A stretch of 64,000 bases of DNA from Coprenecus sp902388455 (GCA_963931615.1 OZ007032.1:1550001-1614000), one strand, 5' to 3'. Counted from the stretch's first letter, positions 18,633 to 28,556 are shown. Notes: a model not told the origin generated them from the letters alone. Made by a program: numbers and translations.

Positions 18633-21600
18633 CTATTTGAAGGCCTGCTCGCTGAGGCCGGTGCCGCTGAGGGCCAGGTCCTTGAAGTACTCGGGCACGG
18701 GACGGCCGAGGAGGGCATCCACGTAGAGCTTGCCGATGTACTGCGAGAGCATGAAGCCGTGGCCGCGCATGCCGATGAAGAGGCCGAGGGCCGGGTCGAC
18801 GATATAGCGCGGCTCCACATAATAGCCTGCCCAGGTGGCCTGGATACCGACTTCCTTGAGAGCGGGAATCCACTCGGAGAAGACTTCGGAGGCTATCTCG
18901 AGGAAGGCCTGGGTATTGATTCTGAGATCCTTGCCGGCCTCTGCAGGATCGGTGGCCGGAGAGGCGCAGCCGATAATCTGGCCGGTATCGGCAAGCTGCT
19001 GCCCGTAGACAGCCGAGAAGCCCTTGTAATGACGGCGGTCGATGAGCATGTCCAGAGGTGCCCCCTCCTTGCCCAGCAGCGGCAGACGCTTGGTGATGAA
19101 GGCCTGGTGCTTGACAGGATACAGGCCGGTCTCGATGCCGAGCATGTGGGCGAATTTCTCCGCACCGTATCCGAGGGCATTGACAAATATCTCCGTGCGG
19201 AACCTAGTGTAGCGGCGGGCACTGTCGCGTACCAGCACCTCGTATTCTCCGCCTACCTTGCGTACATCCACCAGCTCGGTCTCCTCGAGGATCCGGCCGC
19301 CGTGGCTGCGCCCTATCAGGCGGACGGCGTTGATGGTCTTGCCCGGAGTGGCCTGCCAGCAGTCCTCTGTCACCTGAGCTGCCACGTACATGTCCAGACC
19401 CGGACGCATGTAGGGCGATATCTCTTTCTGGAAATCCTTGGGATCCACCATGTAGGCCTTGGACCAGGCGCGGGCGGCGTCGAGAGAGCGGTATGTCGCG
19501 TCATCATGGGCAAAGTTGACATAGCGGATCAAGCGGAAGTCGATATTCGCATGCTGCTGCAGGTTACGGAATATCTCAAGGTTGTGGTTGGCGATGTCGG
19601 CCAGCGCGGGCAGGGAGAATGCCGGACGTCCGCCGGCGATATTTCTCCACGAGCTGCCGCGGTCCTTATTGACCAGCACGGGAGCAAAACCGGCCTCGGC
19701 CAGATAGCGGAACACCGCCGAGCCCGCCATACCGCCTCCTGCAACGAGAGCACCCACCTTGCCGCCGTCGGCAACAGCCCCGGACGGCAGGACAATCTTC
19801 TCAGCCCCGGCCTTGTTGATGACATTGCCCAGCTCCACGAGACTGGCCATAGGCGCACGGGGGGTGAAGTCACCGGTCACCTCTATGCCGTAGGGGCGCA
19901 GGGCTGACTTGGCCCTCGGGAGACAGCGCTTGCCGCGGCATGGTCCCATGCCCAGACGGGAGATGTGCTTGAGCTCGTCGGCCGAGATAGTCTTGCGGTC
20001 GCCTATCAACTCCAGTATCCTCTCCAATGTAAGGTCCTCGCAGTGGCAGATATAGGTCTTGCCGTCCACCGAAGGAGCCGGTTTCATCTCCACCGGGGCG
20101 GGATAGCGTTCCTTGACGATGAAGCCGCGGGCATCGGTCAGCACGCCGCCCTCATAGAGCTGAGCCACCTTGACGCGGGCCACATTGGTCTTATTGGGCT
20201 TGAGCATAATCTTCTCGATGACGCCCTCTCCGACCTTTCTGCCGTTGTCGTCCACTAAGAATACCTCGGAGCCCTCCTGTGCTTCGTACTCTATAGGCAG
20301 GAAAAGCTTGCCGGCACGGGTATCGTAGCCGAAAATAGCCAGGCCGGGGCACTGGTACACGCACTGCATGCAGCCGATACACTTGTCATAGTCCAGTCTG
20401 GGAGTAGTCGAGGTCGAACTCTTGGTAATGGCGCCCTGCTTGCAGGAGAAGGAACAGGGATTGCAGGCAAATCCGTAGAGGCAGTCCATGATTACAAATG
20501 GAGCGGCAGCGGCTCTCTCTGCGGAGGGCATCGCGGGCTCCTGGAGGATCCTCACGGGATGCTGCTGGGAGTCAATGTATTCCTTCGAGACCTGAAGGTA
20601 GCTGTCATAATTGAAGCGGCGGCCGAGGTTCTGGAGGATCTCATACGCGCACTGTCTTCCGCGGAGGACGGCTGAGGTGCCCTCGCCGATGCGGACTGAG
20701 TCACCGACTCCGTGGCAGCTGCGGCCGAAGACGGCATTGCCCTTTACAAAGAGCTGGTTGTCAGGCATCAGACCGGTACAGATATTGATGCAGTCGATAC
20801 CGTCAATGAGCCTTTCTGTACCGGGAATGGGCTTGAAGTTCTCGCACTCGGCGATGATGGCTCCGGTAATGCCGGTATGGTCGGCATTGGGCACAGCCTC
20901 CACCAGCACGTGGGAGGTCAGAATCGGGATGCCGAGACGGCGCACTCTGTTGGCCTGCACGGGGAAGCCTCCCTCGCGGGGCATGCCCTCGATGATCATC
21001 CTGACGTTGGCCCCGGCCTGCATGGCCTGATAGGATGTCAGGTAGCCGATGTTGCCGGCTCCGACCGTAAGGATATTCTTGCCCAGGAGCGTAAACTGGG
21101 TGTTCATCATCCTCTGGACCACGGCGGCGGTGTAGACTCCGGGCACATCGTCGTTCTTGAAGGCCGGCATGAAGGGCACGGCACCGGTGGCGATGACCAG
21201 CTCGTCGGTATCCACATAGAAGACCTTGTCGGTAGCGATATTCTTGACCGCCAGCCTTTTGCCCTCGAGGATATCCCAGACCACAGAGTCCAGCATGATA
21301 CCTTCGTGAGAGTCCCCGGCCAGGGTCCTGGCTATATCGAATCCCCTCATCCCTCCGAAACGTTTCTCCTTCTCAAAGAAGAAGAACTGATGGGTCTGCA
21401 TCAGGAACTGACCGCCGATCTCGCTGTTGCTGTCGATTACCAGACAGTCCACACCTTCTTTCAACAGTTCCTCGCGGACTGCCAGACCGGCAGGACCGGC
21501 ACCGATAATGGCCACTGTTGTCTTGTAGACTTCCTTTTCCTCCACCCGGCCGTCCTTCTCAGTGACCAGAACGCCCTTGAAACCGCTGTCGGAGCTGAGC

Positions 21601-21875
21601 CTGGCGACCTCCCGGACACCGTCTACCTTGGTTATGCAGATACGGCGGATCTTGCCGTCCACAAGCATCTCGCAGGCTCCGCACTTGCCGATACCGCACT
21701 CCATGGTCCTCTTGCGGTGGTCGAGACTGAGACTGTGTACAGGACAGCCGGCCTGATGCAGGGCGGCGGCTATGGTCTGCCCCCTCTGCCCTGTTATTGT
21801 TTTACCCTCAAATTTAAATGATACAAGATCTTCCGCAGGTACGGGAAGAATCGGGTGAGTAGTTATGCGGTACAT
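18633..21875 (-). CDS. Fused 2Fe-2S / FAD-NAD(P) / 4Fe-4S / BFD / DAO oxidoreductase
   Basis: A 1080-aa multi-cofactor flavoenzyme. In order: a Fer2-type [2Fe-2S] domain (about 15-100, ECGIGKCGACEMLVDG with a further Cys in RRICIT); a pyridine-nucleotide-disulfide oxidoreductase domain (about 120-430, VAIIGAGPAGLAVREELL); a ferredoxin-like insert (about 470-515, CLYGFACNPCSFSC and CIGCMQCVYQCP); a BFD-type [2Fe-2S] motif (about 600-650, ICHCEDLT and GPCRGKRC); and a DAO domain (about 700-1080, ALVAGGGMAGSAVFRYLAEA). The order matches HcnA-HcnB-HcnC, or the subunits of archaeal dye-linked proline dehydrogenases, joined in one chain. An amino- or imino-acid substrate is inferred, not shown. No signal peptide is seen. 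Confidence 0.85.
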   Translation of the reverse strand: MYRITTHPILPVPAEDLVSFKFEGKTITGQRGQTIAAALHQAGCPVHSLSLDHRKRTMECGIGKCGACEMLVDGKIRRICITKVDGVREVARLSSDSGFKGVLVTEKDGRVEEKEVYKTTVAIIGAGPAGLAVREELLKEGVDCLVIDSNSEIGGQFLMQTHQFFFFEKEKRFGGMRGFDIARTLAGDSHEGIMLDSVVWDILEGKRLAVKNIATDKVFYVDTDELVIATGAVPFMPAFKNDDVPGVYTAAVVQRMMNTQFTLLGKNILTVGAGNIGYLTSYQAMQAGANVRMIIEGMPREGGFPVQANRVRRLGIPILTSHVLVEAVPNADHTGITGAIIAECENFKPIPGTERLIDGIDCINICTGLMPDNQLFVKGNAVFGRSCHGVGDSVRIGEGTSAVLRGRQCAYEILQNLGRRFNYDSYLQVSKEYIDSQQHPVRILQEPAMPSAERAAAAPFVIMDCLYGFACNPCSFSCKQGAITKSSTSTTPRLDYDKCIGCMQCVYQCPGLAIFGYDTRAGKLFLPIEYEAQEGSEVFLVDDNGRKVGEGVIEKIMLKPNKTNVARVKVAQLYEGGVLTDARGFIVKERYPAPVEMKPAPSVDGKTYICHCEDLTLERILELIGDRKTISADELKHISRLGMGPCRGKRCLPRAKSALRPYGIEVTGDFTPRAPMASLVELGNVINKAGAEKIVLPSGAVADGGKVGALVAGGGMAGSAVFRYLAEAGFAPVLVNKDRGSSWRNIAGGRPAFSLPALADIANHNLEIFRNLQQHANIDFRLIRYVNFAHDDATYRSLDAARAWSKAYMVDPKDFQKEISPYMRPGLDMYVAAQVTEDCWQATPGKTINAVRLIGRSHGGRILEETELVDVRKVGGEYEVLVRDSARRYTRFRTEIFVNALGYGAEKFAHMLGIETGLYPVKHQAFITKRLPLLGKEGAPLDMLIDRRHYKGFSAVYGQQLADTGQIIGCASPATDPAEAGKDLRINTQAFLEIASEVFSEWIPALKEVGIQATWAGYYVEPRYIVDPALGLFIGMRGHGFMLSQYIGKLYVDALLGRPVPEYFKDLALSGTGLSEQAFK

Positions 21876-22015
21876 ATTTAATGTAGGTTAGTGTTGTCGT
21901 TACAAATTTAATATTTTTTAAAATCAAATAAATTCTCACACGTTTTTTTTATTCCATGTTTACAGTTTTTTTCATCACTACTTTTGCCCTCGGATTTAAC
22001 AATAAAAGAAATTGT

Positions 22016-23107
22016 ATGAGACAGAGAATGTTGAAAGGGCTCGTCATCCTGTTTGCAGGGGCAGCGGTGCTGTCGGCCTGCACAAAAGACGAGATGAAGG
22101 GAGATGCGTATATTTCTTTTACACTGTCTTCCGACTACAGTTCCTACTCCATGAACCGGCTTGCCATGCAGCTCAAGTCAAGAGGGTGCGACATTGTGCT
22201 TCCTGACACCAGTGACTTTATCCTGAGCGTCACCGGCGCTGACGGAAAATCCATTTATCAAGGTCCTTATGGAGAACGCCCGGACCCTATGCCGGTAGCG
22301 GCAGGGACTTACGATGTCGCACTGTATTCCATCGAATTCGAAGAGCCGGCCTTCTCATCCCCTCAATTCGGAGACTATAGGACTGTCGTGACCGGCAGCG
22401 GACAGACCTTGTCAGTAGCCTTCGGCTGCACACAGCTCAACTGCGGTATGAGACTTTTATTCACAGACTCTTTCAGAGACAGGTTTTTCAACTCTGAGGT
22501 CAGTATTAAATCCGAAGACTACTCACTGGCATATCCATACACAGAAAGCCGGACAGGATATTTTCTTCCAGGCATTTTAAGGGTAGTATGCACCGAGGAC
22601 GAAAACGAGATACCGATTCTGTCACGACAGCTCAATGCGGCTGATATACTGACCATAAAGCTCTCTGCTTCTAATGAAAGTCCGGATTCCTTCTCAATAC
22701 AGATCGACACATCCCGAAATTGGATATACGAAGATTATATGGTAGGCAGCGGGAACAACGGTTCCTCAATTGAAAAAGCCCTGAAAGTAGCAGACTTGAG
22801 CATGCACTTGGGGGCAGAGAAGGTTTGGGTCTGCGGCTATGTGATCGGCGGAGATGTCTCAACTGCAAATATTAAGGTAGAACCGCCTTTCACCAAAGCC
22901 ACACATCTTGCCATGGCCGACAATGCCGGGGTCACGGAAAGAGAGAACTGCGCGGCGATAGAGCTGCCTGAAGGAGATGTAAGAAGCGCTCTTAATCCTG
23001 TCGACCACCCTGAAATTATCGGGAAGAAAATTTACGTCAAAGGCGACATTGAAAGCTACTACGGATATCCCGGTGTAAAAAACGTCAAGGAATTTCAGCT
23101 CGAATGA
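22016..23107 (+). CDS. DUF4493/DUF6359-type surface lipoprotein
   Basis: This 363-aa predicted lipoprotein has signal MLKGLVILFAGAAVLSAC with the lipobox Cys at residue 22. The first half (YISFTLSSDYSSYSM, FILSVTGADGKSIYQGPYGE, VAAGTYDVALYSIEFEEPAF) resembles the beta-sandwich DUF4493. The C-terminal part (GSSIEKALKVADLSM, EKVWVCGYVIGG, IIGKKIYVKGDIESYYGYPG) resembles the OB-like DUF6359. Such proteins occur on Bacteroidales surfaces; no enzymatic motif is present. I start at ATG 22016, which places the signal peptide at the N-terminus; the frame is open 20 codons further upstream. Confidence 0.75.
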   Translation: MRQRMLKGLVILFAGAAVLSACTKDEMKGDAYISFTLSSDYSSYSMNRLAMQLKSRGCDIVLPDTSDFILSVTGADGKSIYQGPYGERPDPMPVAAGTYDVALYSIEFEEPAFSSPQFGDYRTVVTGSGQTLSVAFGCTQLNCGMRLLFTDSFRDRFFNSEVSIKSEDYSLAYPYTESRTGYFLPGILRVVCTEDENEIPILSRQLNAADILTIKLSASNESPDSFSIQIDTSRNWIYEDYMVGSGNNGSSIEKALKVADLSMHLGAEKVWVCGYVIGGDVSTANIKVEPPFTKATHLAMADNAGVTERENCAAIELPEGDVRSALNPVDHPEIIGKKIYVKGDIESYYGYPGVKNVKEFQLE

Positions 23108-23127
23108 CATATTGCGATAAAAAGGTA

Positions 23128-23135
23128 TATCTTTG
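23128..23135 (+). promoter_or_regulatory. Promoter -7 element of the nucleotide-sugar dehydrogenase gene
   Basis: TATCTTTG lies 22 bases before the ATG at 23157 and matches the TAnnTTTG consensus. A convincing -33 element is not visible. Confidence 0.5.
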
Positions 23136-23156
23136 CGCTACTTTAAATAGAACGAG

Positions 23157-24476
23157 ATGAAAGAACAGTTGCTCAAGAAAATAGAGAATAGGGAAATTGT
23201 AGCCGGAGTTGTGGGGCTGGGATATGTGGGGCTGCCACTGGCTGTGGAAATAGCGAGAGCCGGATACCACACCATAGGCTTCGATCTGCTTGAGGATAAA
23301 GTAAACAAAGTAAACAGCGGAGACAACTATATTTCCGATGTCGATTCAGATACCCTCAACAGCCTTATCTTCAACGGGGGGCTGGAGGCGACCACTGACT
23401 TCAGCAGAATTTCCGAAGCGGACTTCATAGCCATCTGCGTTCCAACGCCGCTTGACACCCACCAGCAACCGGATCTTTCATTCATCGAACATTCTTCTAT
23501 CCAAATATCCGGACACCTCAAAAAAGATACGATGGTGGTGTTGGAGTCTACTACTTTTCCAGGCACCACCACCGATATCGTGAAACCACTGTTGGAAAAA
23601 GGATCCGGTCTGGTATGCGGAAAAGATTTCTACCTGGCATTCTCTCCGGAAAGAGTAGATCCGGGCAACGCGAATTACAAAACTGGAAACACCCCAAAGG
23701 TCGTAGGTGCTCTTGGAAGTGATGCGCAAGAAGCTATATGCGCCATGTACAACAGCTTTCTGAAAGGAGGCGTACATCCCGTCTCGTCTCCGGAAATTGC
23801 CGAAATGGAAAAAATACTAGAAAACACTTACAGGAACATCAACATAGGTCTTATCAACGAGATGGCCATGCTGTGCGAACGGATGAAAATCAACATCTGG
23901 GAAGTAATCGATGCCGCCCGCACCAAACCGTATGGCTTTCAGGCATTCTATCCTGGCCCCGGACTTGGAGGGCACTGCATTCCTCTTGATCCGTATTACC
24001 TGAGCTGGAAAGTCCGGGAATATGCTTTCCACACTTCCATGATAGAGGCATCCATGATGATCAATGACAGAATGCCTGAATACTGCTCCCAAAGGATTGC
24101 CAATATCCTGAATGATTATTCCAAGTCTTTGAAAGGTTCCAGAATACTTGTTCTGGGTATAGCCTACAAGGCAGATATAGACGACTGCCGCGAGAGCCCG
24201 GCCATAAGGGTCATAAATGTACTGCGTAAAAAAGGGGCGGAAGTCCTGTTCTACGATCCCCTGGTAAAAGAATACAAGGATAAAAAAGGGGGAAATGTAT
24301 ATTCAGGAGTACCGTCCCTGACAGCAGATCTGCTGGGGAGCTGTGACATAGTCGTAATAACCACAGCCCACAGCTGTGTAGACTATAATTATGTCCAGAA
24401 TCATTCACGCGTCATATTCGACACAAGAAACGCGATGAAAGATGTACACGACAGAAGCAACATTGTGCTGCTGTAA
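23157..24476 (+). CDS. UDP-N-acetylglucosamine/mannosamine-type 6-dehydrogenase
   Basis: A 439-aa NAD-dependent nucleotide-sugar dehydrogenase that oxidises the C6 hydroxyl of a UDP-sugar to the uronate, for capsule or LPS sugar synthesis. The N-terminal Rossmann motif is AGVVGLGYVGLPLAVEIARA; VLESTTFPGTT and FSPERVDPGN are family signatures. GPGLGGHCIPLDPYYLSW holds the catalytic Cys at about residue 275. The C-terminal UDP-binding domain contains VLGIAYKADIDDCRESPA. The sequence is closer to the WbpA/WecC group (UDP-GlcNAc or UDP-ManNAc) than to UDP-glucose dehydrogenase. No other polysaccharide gene adjoins it. Confidence 0.92.
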   Translation: MKEQLLKKIENREIVAGVVGLGYVGLPLAVEIARAGYHTIGFDLLEDKVNKVNSGDNYISDVDSDTLNSLIFNGGLEATTDFSRISEADFIAICVPTPLDTHQQPDLSFIEHSSIQISGHLKKDTMVVLESTTFPGTTTDIVKPLLEKGSGLVCGKDFYLAFSPERVDPGNANYKTGNTPKVVGALGSDAQEAICAMYNSFLKGGVHPVSSPEIAEMEKILENTYRNINIGLINEMAMLCERMKINIWEVIDAARTKPYGFQAFYPGPGLGGHCIPLDPYYLSWKVREYAFHTSMIEASMMINDRMPEYCSQRIANILNDYSKSLKGSRILVLGIAYKADIDDCRESPAIRVINVLRKKGAEVLFYDPLVKEYKDKKGGNVYSGVPSLTADLLGSCDIVVITTAHSCVDYNYVQNHSRVIFDTRNAMKDVHDRSNIVLL

Positions 24477-24479
24477 TAT

Positions 24480-24605
24480 CTACACCAGAATCATCGCGAC
24501 TACACCTATCGATATTATCGACAGGACACTGATTATTGTCATAAGGTAACCTTTCTCGTTTGCTTTCATATCTCTTGCCATAAGTCTGCTTTCTACTTTG
24601 TCCAT
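24480..24605 (-). CDS. Small single-span membrane protein
   Basis: A 41-residue leftward reading frame. It begins MDKVESRLMARDMKANEKGY, followed by one hydrophobic helix (LMTIISVLSIISIGVVAMIL) and a stop three bases past the dehydrogenase stop on the other strand. A charged N-terminal segment followed by a hydrophobic helix is a sensible small-protein design, and the upstream DNA is A/T-rich as for other genes here. I do not recognise a family, and the frame may be fortuitous. Confidence 0.4.
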   Translation of the reverse strand: MDKVESRLMARDMKANEKGYLMTIISVLSIISIGVVAMILV

Positions 24606-24669
24606 AGTTGTGTTTTTTATTGATGCCGGAGTCAATGCAGGAAGGTACTTTTTGTGACAGAGACCATAT

Positions 24670-24713
24670 AAAAATTCACCGGGCCGCCATCCTTCAGATC
24701 GGACGCGGCCCGG
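24670..24713 (-). terminator. Terminator downstream of the PcrA/UvrD helicase gene
   Basis: A 9-bp GC-only stem (CCGGGCCGC at 24679-24687 with GCGGCCCGG at 24705-24713) has a 17-base loop. On the minus strand it is followed by TGAATTTTTATA. It lies 66 bases after the helicase stop. Confidence 0.75.
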
Positions 24714-24778
24714 CTACTTAACCTAAACTTAAACTATGAAAAACTTCGTCTAATTTTATTACAATATTCATGCCAAAA

Positions 24779-27097
24779 TCATATTTTTTGAAGTCTGGCA
24801 TACTTCAAAAGCAAAGTTTTTTCACCTCCGGCGTCAAATTTCACCACTGCCTTCGCATCTCCGCCGGTTCCGGTCACCGAAACCACGGTTCCGGTCCCGA
24901 AACGGTCATGTCTGACACGGTCACCTGCTGACACTGAACCGTCACCTGCTGACACATCTGCAGCGGAATGGCGTGCCCTTTCCTGAGCAGCCGGCCTGCC
25001 TGCGGATTCCGAAGGCGTCAGCCTTCTGAGCCGGGACATATCCGGAGCAGTGCGGACCGGCGTCCGCGGGACATATTCCTCATCATAATCATTGCCGCCT
25101 ACCGTCGAATAATCCTCCACCGTTCCGTCCAGATACTGCGGATCTATCTCCTTGAGAAAGCGGCTCGGACGGCAGGCAGAGGTCTTCCCGTTCAGGAAGC
25201 GGCTGCCGGCGTATGACACGGTGACGGATTTCTCGGCCCTTGTCAATGCGACGTAAAAGAGCCTTCTCTCCTCCTCCACCGACTCCAGGCTCTCACCGGA
25301 CATGAACGAGGGGAAAAGATTCTCCTCCATACCCGAGATGTAGACGTAGGGGAATTCCAGGCCCTTGGAGGCGTGGACAGTCATCAGCTTGACCCGGTTG
25401 TTCTCATCCTCCTCGTCGGCATTGTCCGCATCGGTCAGCAGAGCGACATTCTCCATGTAAGCCTCGAGCGAGGGGATACGGCCGTGCTCTCCCATTTCCT
25501 CGGCCGCCTCAACCTCCTGGTCCACGAACTCCTTGACGCCGTTCAGCAGCTCGGAGACATTGCCCAGAGCCGAGATCCCCTCGACCGACAGGTCCGCCTT
25601 CAGCGAAGGTAGGTATCCGGAACCTTCCGCCACCGCCACCGCAAGGGTGTAGGCGTCATCGGAGGCTATCCTGGACGAGTAGCCGTCGATCATATCGGCG
25701 AACATCCGGAGCTTGGCGGCAGTGGACTCCTTGATGTCGAAGCGGTCGAGACCGCTCTGGCGGCACATCTCCAGCAGCGGGATGCCGGTGGCGGCGGAAG
25801 CCTCGCCGAGCCGGCTCAGGGAGGTCTGTCCTATCCCGCGGGCGGGAAGATTGACTATACGGCGGAAGGCCTCATTGTCATTGTGATTGAGCACCAGTCG
25901 GAGATAGGCCAGCATGTTCTTGACCTCCTTCCGCTCGTAGAAGGAGTGACCGGCATATATAATATAAGGTATATTGCGGCGGCGGAGAGCCTCCTCCAGC
26001 ACCCTCGACTGGGAATTGGTACGGTAGAGGACGGCGAATGAATCGTATGAGGCCTTGGAGGAATAGATGCGCCGCATGATGGAGGAGACAATGGACGAGG
26101 CCTCGTCCTGCTCATTGTAAGCCTTGATGAGCTCTATCTTCTCCCCCCGGTCGCCCTCGGAGAAGCACTCCTTCTTCAGGCGGTTCTGATTATGGGCGAT
26201 GACGGAGTTGGCGGCATTGACGATTACCTGGGTCGAGCGGTAGTTCTGCTCCAGGCGGAACTCCCTGGCCTCGGGATAGTCCCGCTTGAAATTGAGGATG
26301 TTCTGAATCCTTGCCCCGCGGAAGGCATAGATGCTCTGGGAGTCGTCGCCTACTACGGTGAGGTTGCGGCGGTCGCGGGCCAGCAGGTTGACTATCCGGT
26401 ACTGCGCCATGTTGGTATCCTGATACTCGTCCACCAGGATATGCGAGATGACATTCTTGAGATTCTCCGCCACCTCAGGATGACGGTTCAGGAGGATATT
26501 GGTGTACAGGAGGATATCGTCGAAATCCATGACTCCCTCCTTCCGGCATTTTTCCGAATACAGCCTGTACACATCGCATATACGGCCCTTGCGCATCTGG
26601 GTGTCCTTGCGGATGGCCTCGTGATTGTTCATGTATGCCTCTGCGGTAACCAGATAGTTCTTCGCGGTGGATATGCGGGAGAGCACCTCGCCTGGCTTGT
26701 AGACCTTGTCGTCGAGCTGGAGTTCCTTGATGCACATCTTGACTGCGTTCTTCGCATCAGTAGCATCATATATCGTAAACGCCTTCGGAAAGCCCAGAAG
26801 GTCGGCGTACTCCCTGAGTATACGGGCAAATATGGAATGGAAAGTGCCCATCCACAGACGGCGCGAGCGGTCCCGGCCGACGATGGACGCGATGCGCTCC
26901 TTCATCTCCCTGGCCGCCTTGTTGGTGAAGGTAAGGGCCATGATGGAGGACGGCTCCACGCCCGACTCTATCAGGCACGCAATCTTCCACGTAAGCACGC
27001 GAGTTTTCCCGGATCCGGCTCCGGCGATGATTATAGAAGCTCCGTCAGCACACCTAACTGCCTCTTGCTGAACACTGTTCAATCCCGACAAATTCAT
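24779..27097 (-). CDS. pcrA: UvrD/PcrA-type 3'-5' DNA helicase
   Basis: A 772-aa superfamily 1A helicase acting in DNA repair and replication-fork maintenance. Motif I is AGAGSGKTRVLTWKIA, motif Ia TFTNKAAREMKERI, motif II VDEYQDTN, motif III VGDDSQSIYAFRGA, motif IV EQNYRSTQVIVNAANSVI, motif V VKLMTVHASKGLEFPYVYIS and motif VI EEERRLFYVALTRAE. The C-terminal 100 residues are an R/S/A-rich linker ending in a small Tudor-like module (VSAGDRVRHDRFGTGTVVSV), as in PcrA. It is monocistronic and divergent from nqrA. Confidence 0.95.
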   Translation of the reverse strand: MNLSGLNSVQQEAVRCADGASIIIAGAGSGKTRVLTWKIACLIESGVEPSSIMALTFTNKAAREMKERIASIVGRDRSRRLWMGTFHSIFARILREYADLLGFPKAFTIYDATDAKNAVKMCIKELQLDDKVYKPGEVLSRISTAKNYLVTAEAYMNNHEAIRKDTQMRKGRICDVYRLYSEKCRKEGVMDFDDILLYTNILLNRHPEVAENLKNVISHILVDEYQDTNMAQYRIVNLLARDRRNLTVVGDDSQSIYAFRGARIQNILNFKRDYPEAREFRLEQNYRSTQVIVNAANSVIAHNQNRLKKECFSEGDRGEKIELIKAYNEQDEASSIVSSIMRRIYSSKASYDSFAVLYRTNSQSRVLEEALRRRNIPYIIYAGHSFYERKEVKNMLAYLRLVLNHNDNEAFRRIVNLPARGIGQTSLSRLGEASAATGIPLLEMCRQSGLDRFDIKESTAAKLRMFADMIDGYSSRIASDDAYTLAVAVAEGSGYLPSLKADLSVEGISALGNVSELLNGVKEFVDQEVEAAEEMGEHGRIPSLEAYMENVALLTDADNADEEDENNRVKLMTVHASKGLEFPYVYISGMEENLFPSFMSGESLESVEEERRLFYVALTRAEKSVTVSYAGSRFLNGKTSACRPSRFLKEIDPQYLDGTVEDYSTVGGNDYDEEYVPRTPVRTAPDMSRLRRLTPSESAGRPAAQERARHSAADVSAGDGSVSAGDRVRHDRFGTGTVVSVTGTGGDAKAVVKFDAGGEKTLLLKYARLQKI

Positions 27098-27122
27098 ATT
27101 GCATTCTTTTTAATTTTCCGCG

Positions 27123-27151
27123 CAAATCTACAAAAGTTTTATCTATATTTG
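27123..27151. promoter_or_regulatory. Divergent promoter region between pcrA and nqrA
   Basis: On the plus strand TATATTTG (27144-27151) lies 31 bases before the nqrA ATG. On the minus strand TAGATTTG (27123-27130) lies 25 bases before the helicase ATG. Both match TAnnTTTG. The two -7 boxes are only 13 bases apart, so polymerases would compete. Neither has a clean -33 TTTG at the standard spacing. Confidence 0.6.
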
Positions 27152-27182
27152 CAGCCAAATTTTCATATAATTAATATAGGAT

Positions 27183-28556
27183 ATGGTTGACTATATAAAG
27201 TTGAAACAAGGGCTCGATATTCCCGTCGAGGGAGTACCGTCCGCCCAGATCCTCAAGAGTATAGTTTCTGAGACAGTAGCCGTCAAGCCAACCGATTTCA
27301 AAGGTCTTATCCCCAAGCTCGCAGTAAAGGAAGGTGACGCCGTCAAGGCCGGATCCGTCCTTTTTGTCGATAAGAAGAGGCCTGAGATCAGGTTCACTTC
27401 CCCGGTGAGCGGCACTGTAGCAGAGATTCTCAGAGGCGAGAAGAGAAAGCTTCTCGAAGTCAGAGTCAAGGCTGCCCCGAAAACGGAATATGCCGAGTTC
27501 AATCTGCCCAAGCCTGAGGCCATCACCGCCGAACAGGCCGTCACAGCCCTCCTGGAGAGCGGTCTGTGGCCCTGCATCAAGCAGCGTCCCTACGGAATCG
27601 TGCCCAGTCCCGATGCACGCCCCAAAGCCATCTACATTTCAGGTTTCGACTCAGCTCCACTCGCAGCTGACTATGATTTTATTCTGAAAGACGAAGTGGC
27701 TGATATTCAGACCGCCATCAACGTTCTGTCCAAAATTGCACCGAAAATCCATTTCGGGCTCTGCGCCAGGACACATGCCAGCACTCCTTTCCACAAGCTG
27801 ACCGGAGTCGAGTTCCACATCTTCGACGGACCTCACCCCGCAGGTAACGTGGGCGTGCAGATCAACCACGTCTGCCCCATCAACAAAGGAGACCTGATCT
27901 GGACCGTCAATCTCCAGATGCTGGCCATCATGGGCCGTTTCTTCAACACCGGCAAGGTAGACATGCGCAAGACAGTGGCCGTCGGAGGCCCCCGCGTAAG
28001 CAACCCCGGATACATCAAGTGCATCAGCGGCATGTGCCTCAGCAACATCGCCGACATGGTCAACGACAACGTGGAGAAGCTCCAGCAGGGCTGCCCCGTC
28101 CGCTACATCAGCGGCAACATCCTCACCGGCACCAACGTCGGCAAGGACGGATACCTCGGCTTCTACGATGACTGCATCTCTCTGATAACCGAAGGCACCT
28201 ACTACGAAACATTCGGATGGGCCAAGCCTTTCAGGACCAAGAAGTACAGCTTCGCATCCACCTATTTTTCCTGGCTCACCCCCAAGAAGAAATACAAGAT
28301 GGACTCCAACCTCAACGGAGGCGTGAGAGCTTTCGTAATGACCAACAAGTACGCCCAGGTGTTCCCCATGAACATCTACCCCGTGTACCTGCTCAAGGCT
28401 ATCCTCGCCGAGGACATCGACAAGATGGAGCAGCTCGGCATCTACGAGGTGGTCGAGGAGGACTTCGCCCTCTGCGAATACATTGACCCTTCGAAGATAG
28501 ACATCCAGGCTATCGTATCCAAGGGTATTGACCTCATGATTAAAGAAATGGCATAA
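27183..28556 (+). CDS. nqrA: Na+-translocating NADH:quinone reductase subunit A
   Basis: This 457-aa peripheral subunit of the sodium pump NQR is involved in quinone binding. The N-terminus (IKLKQGLDIPVEGVPSAQIL, KPTDFKGLIPKLAVKEGDAV) has the biotinyl/lipoyl-like NqrA/RnfC fold, and VLFVDKKRPEIRFTSPVSGT is typical. The length is standard. It is the first gene of a tight nqrABCDEF operon (next gene 5 bases on). Codon choice in the operon is strongly biased (for example CTC and ATC), suggesting high expression. Confidence 0.96.
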   Translation: MVDYIKLKQGLDIPVEGVPSAQILKSIVSETVAVKPTDFKGLIPKLAVKEGDAVKAGSVLFVDKKRPEIRFTSPVSGTVAEILRGEKRKLLEVRVKAAPKTEYAEFNLPKPEAITAEQAVTALLESGLWPCIKQRPYGIVPSPDARPKAIYISGFDSAPLAADYDFILKDEVADIQTAINVLSKIAPKIHFGLCARTHASTPFHKLTGVEFHIFDGPHPAGNVGVQINHVCPINKGDLIWTVNLQMLAIMGRFFNTGKVDMRKTVAVGGPRVSNPGYIKCISGMCLSNIADMVNDNVEKLQQGCPVRYISGNILTGTNVGKDGYLGFYDDCISLITEGTYYETFGWAKPFRTKKYSFASTYFSWLTPKKKYKMDSNLNGGVRAFVMTNKYAQVFPMNIYPVYLLKAILAEDIDKMEQLGIYEVVEEDFALCEYIDPSKIDIQAIVSKGIDLMIKEMA

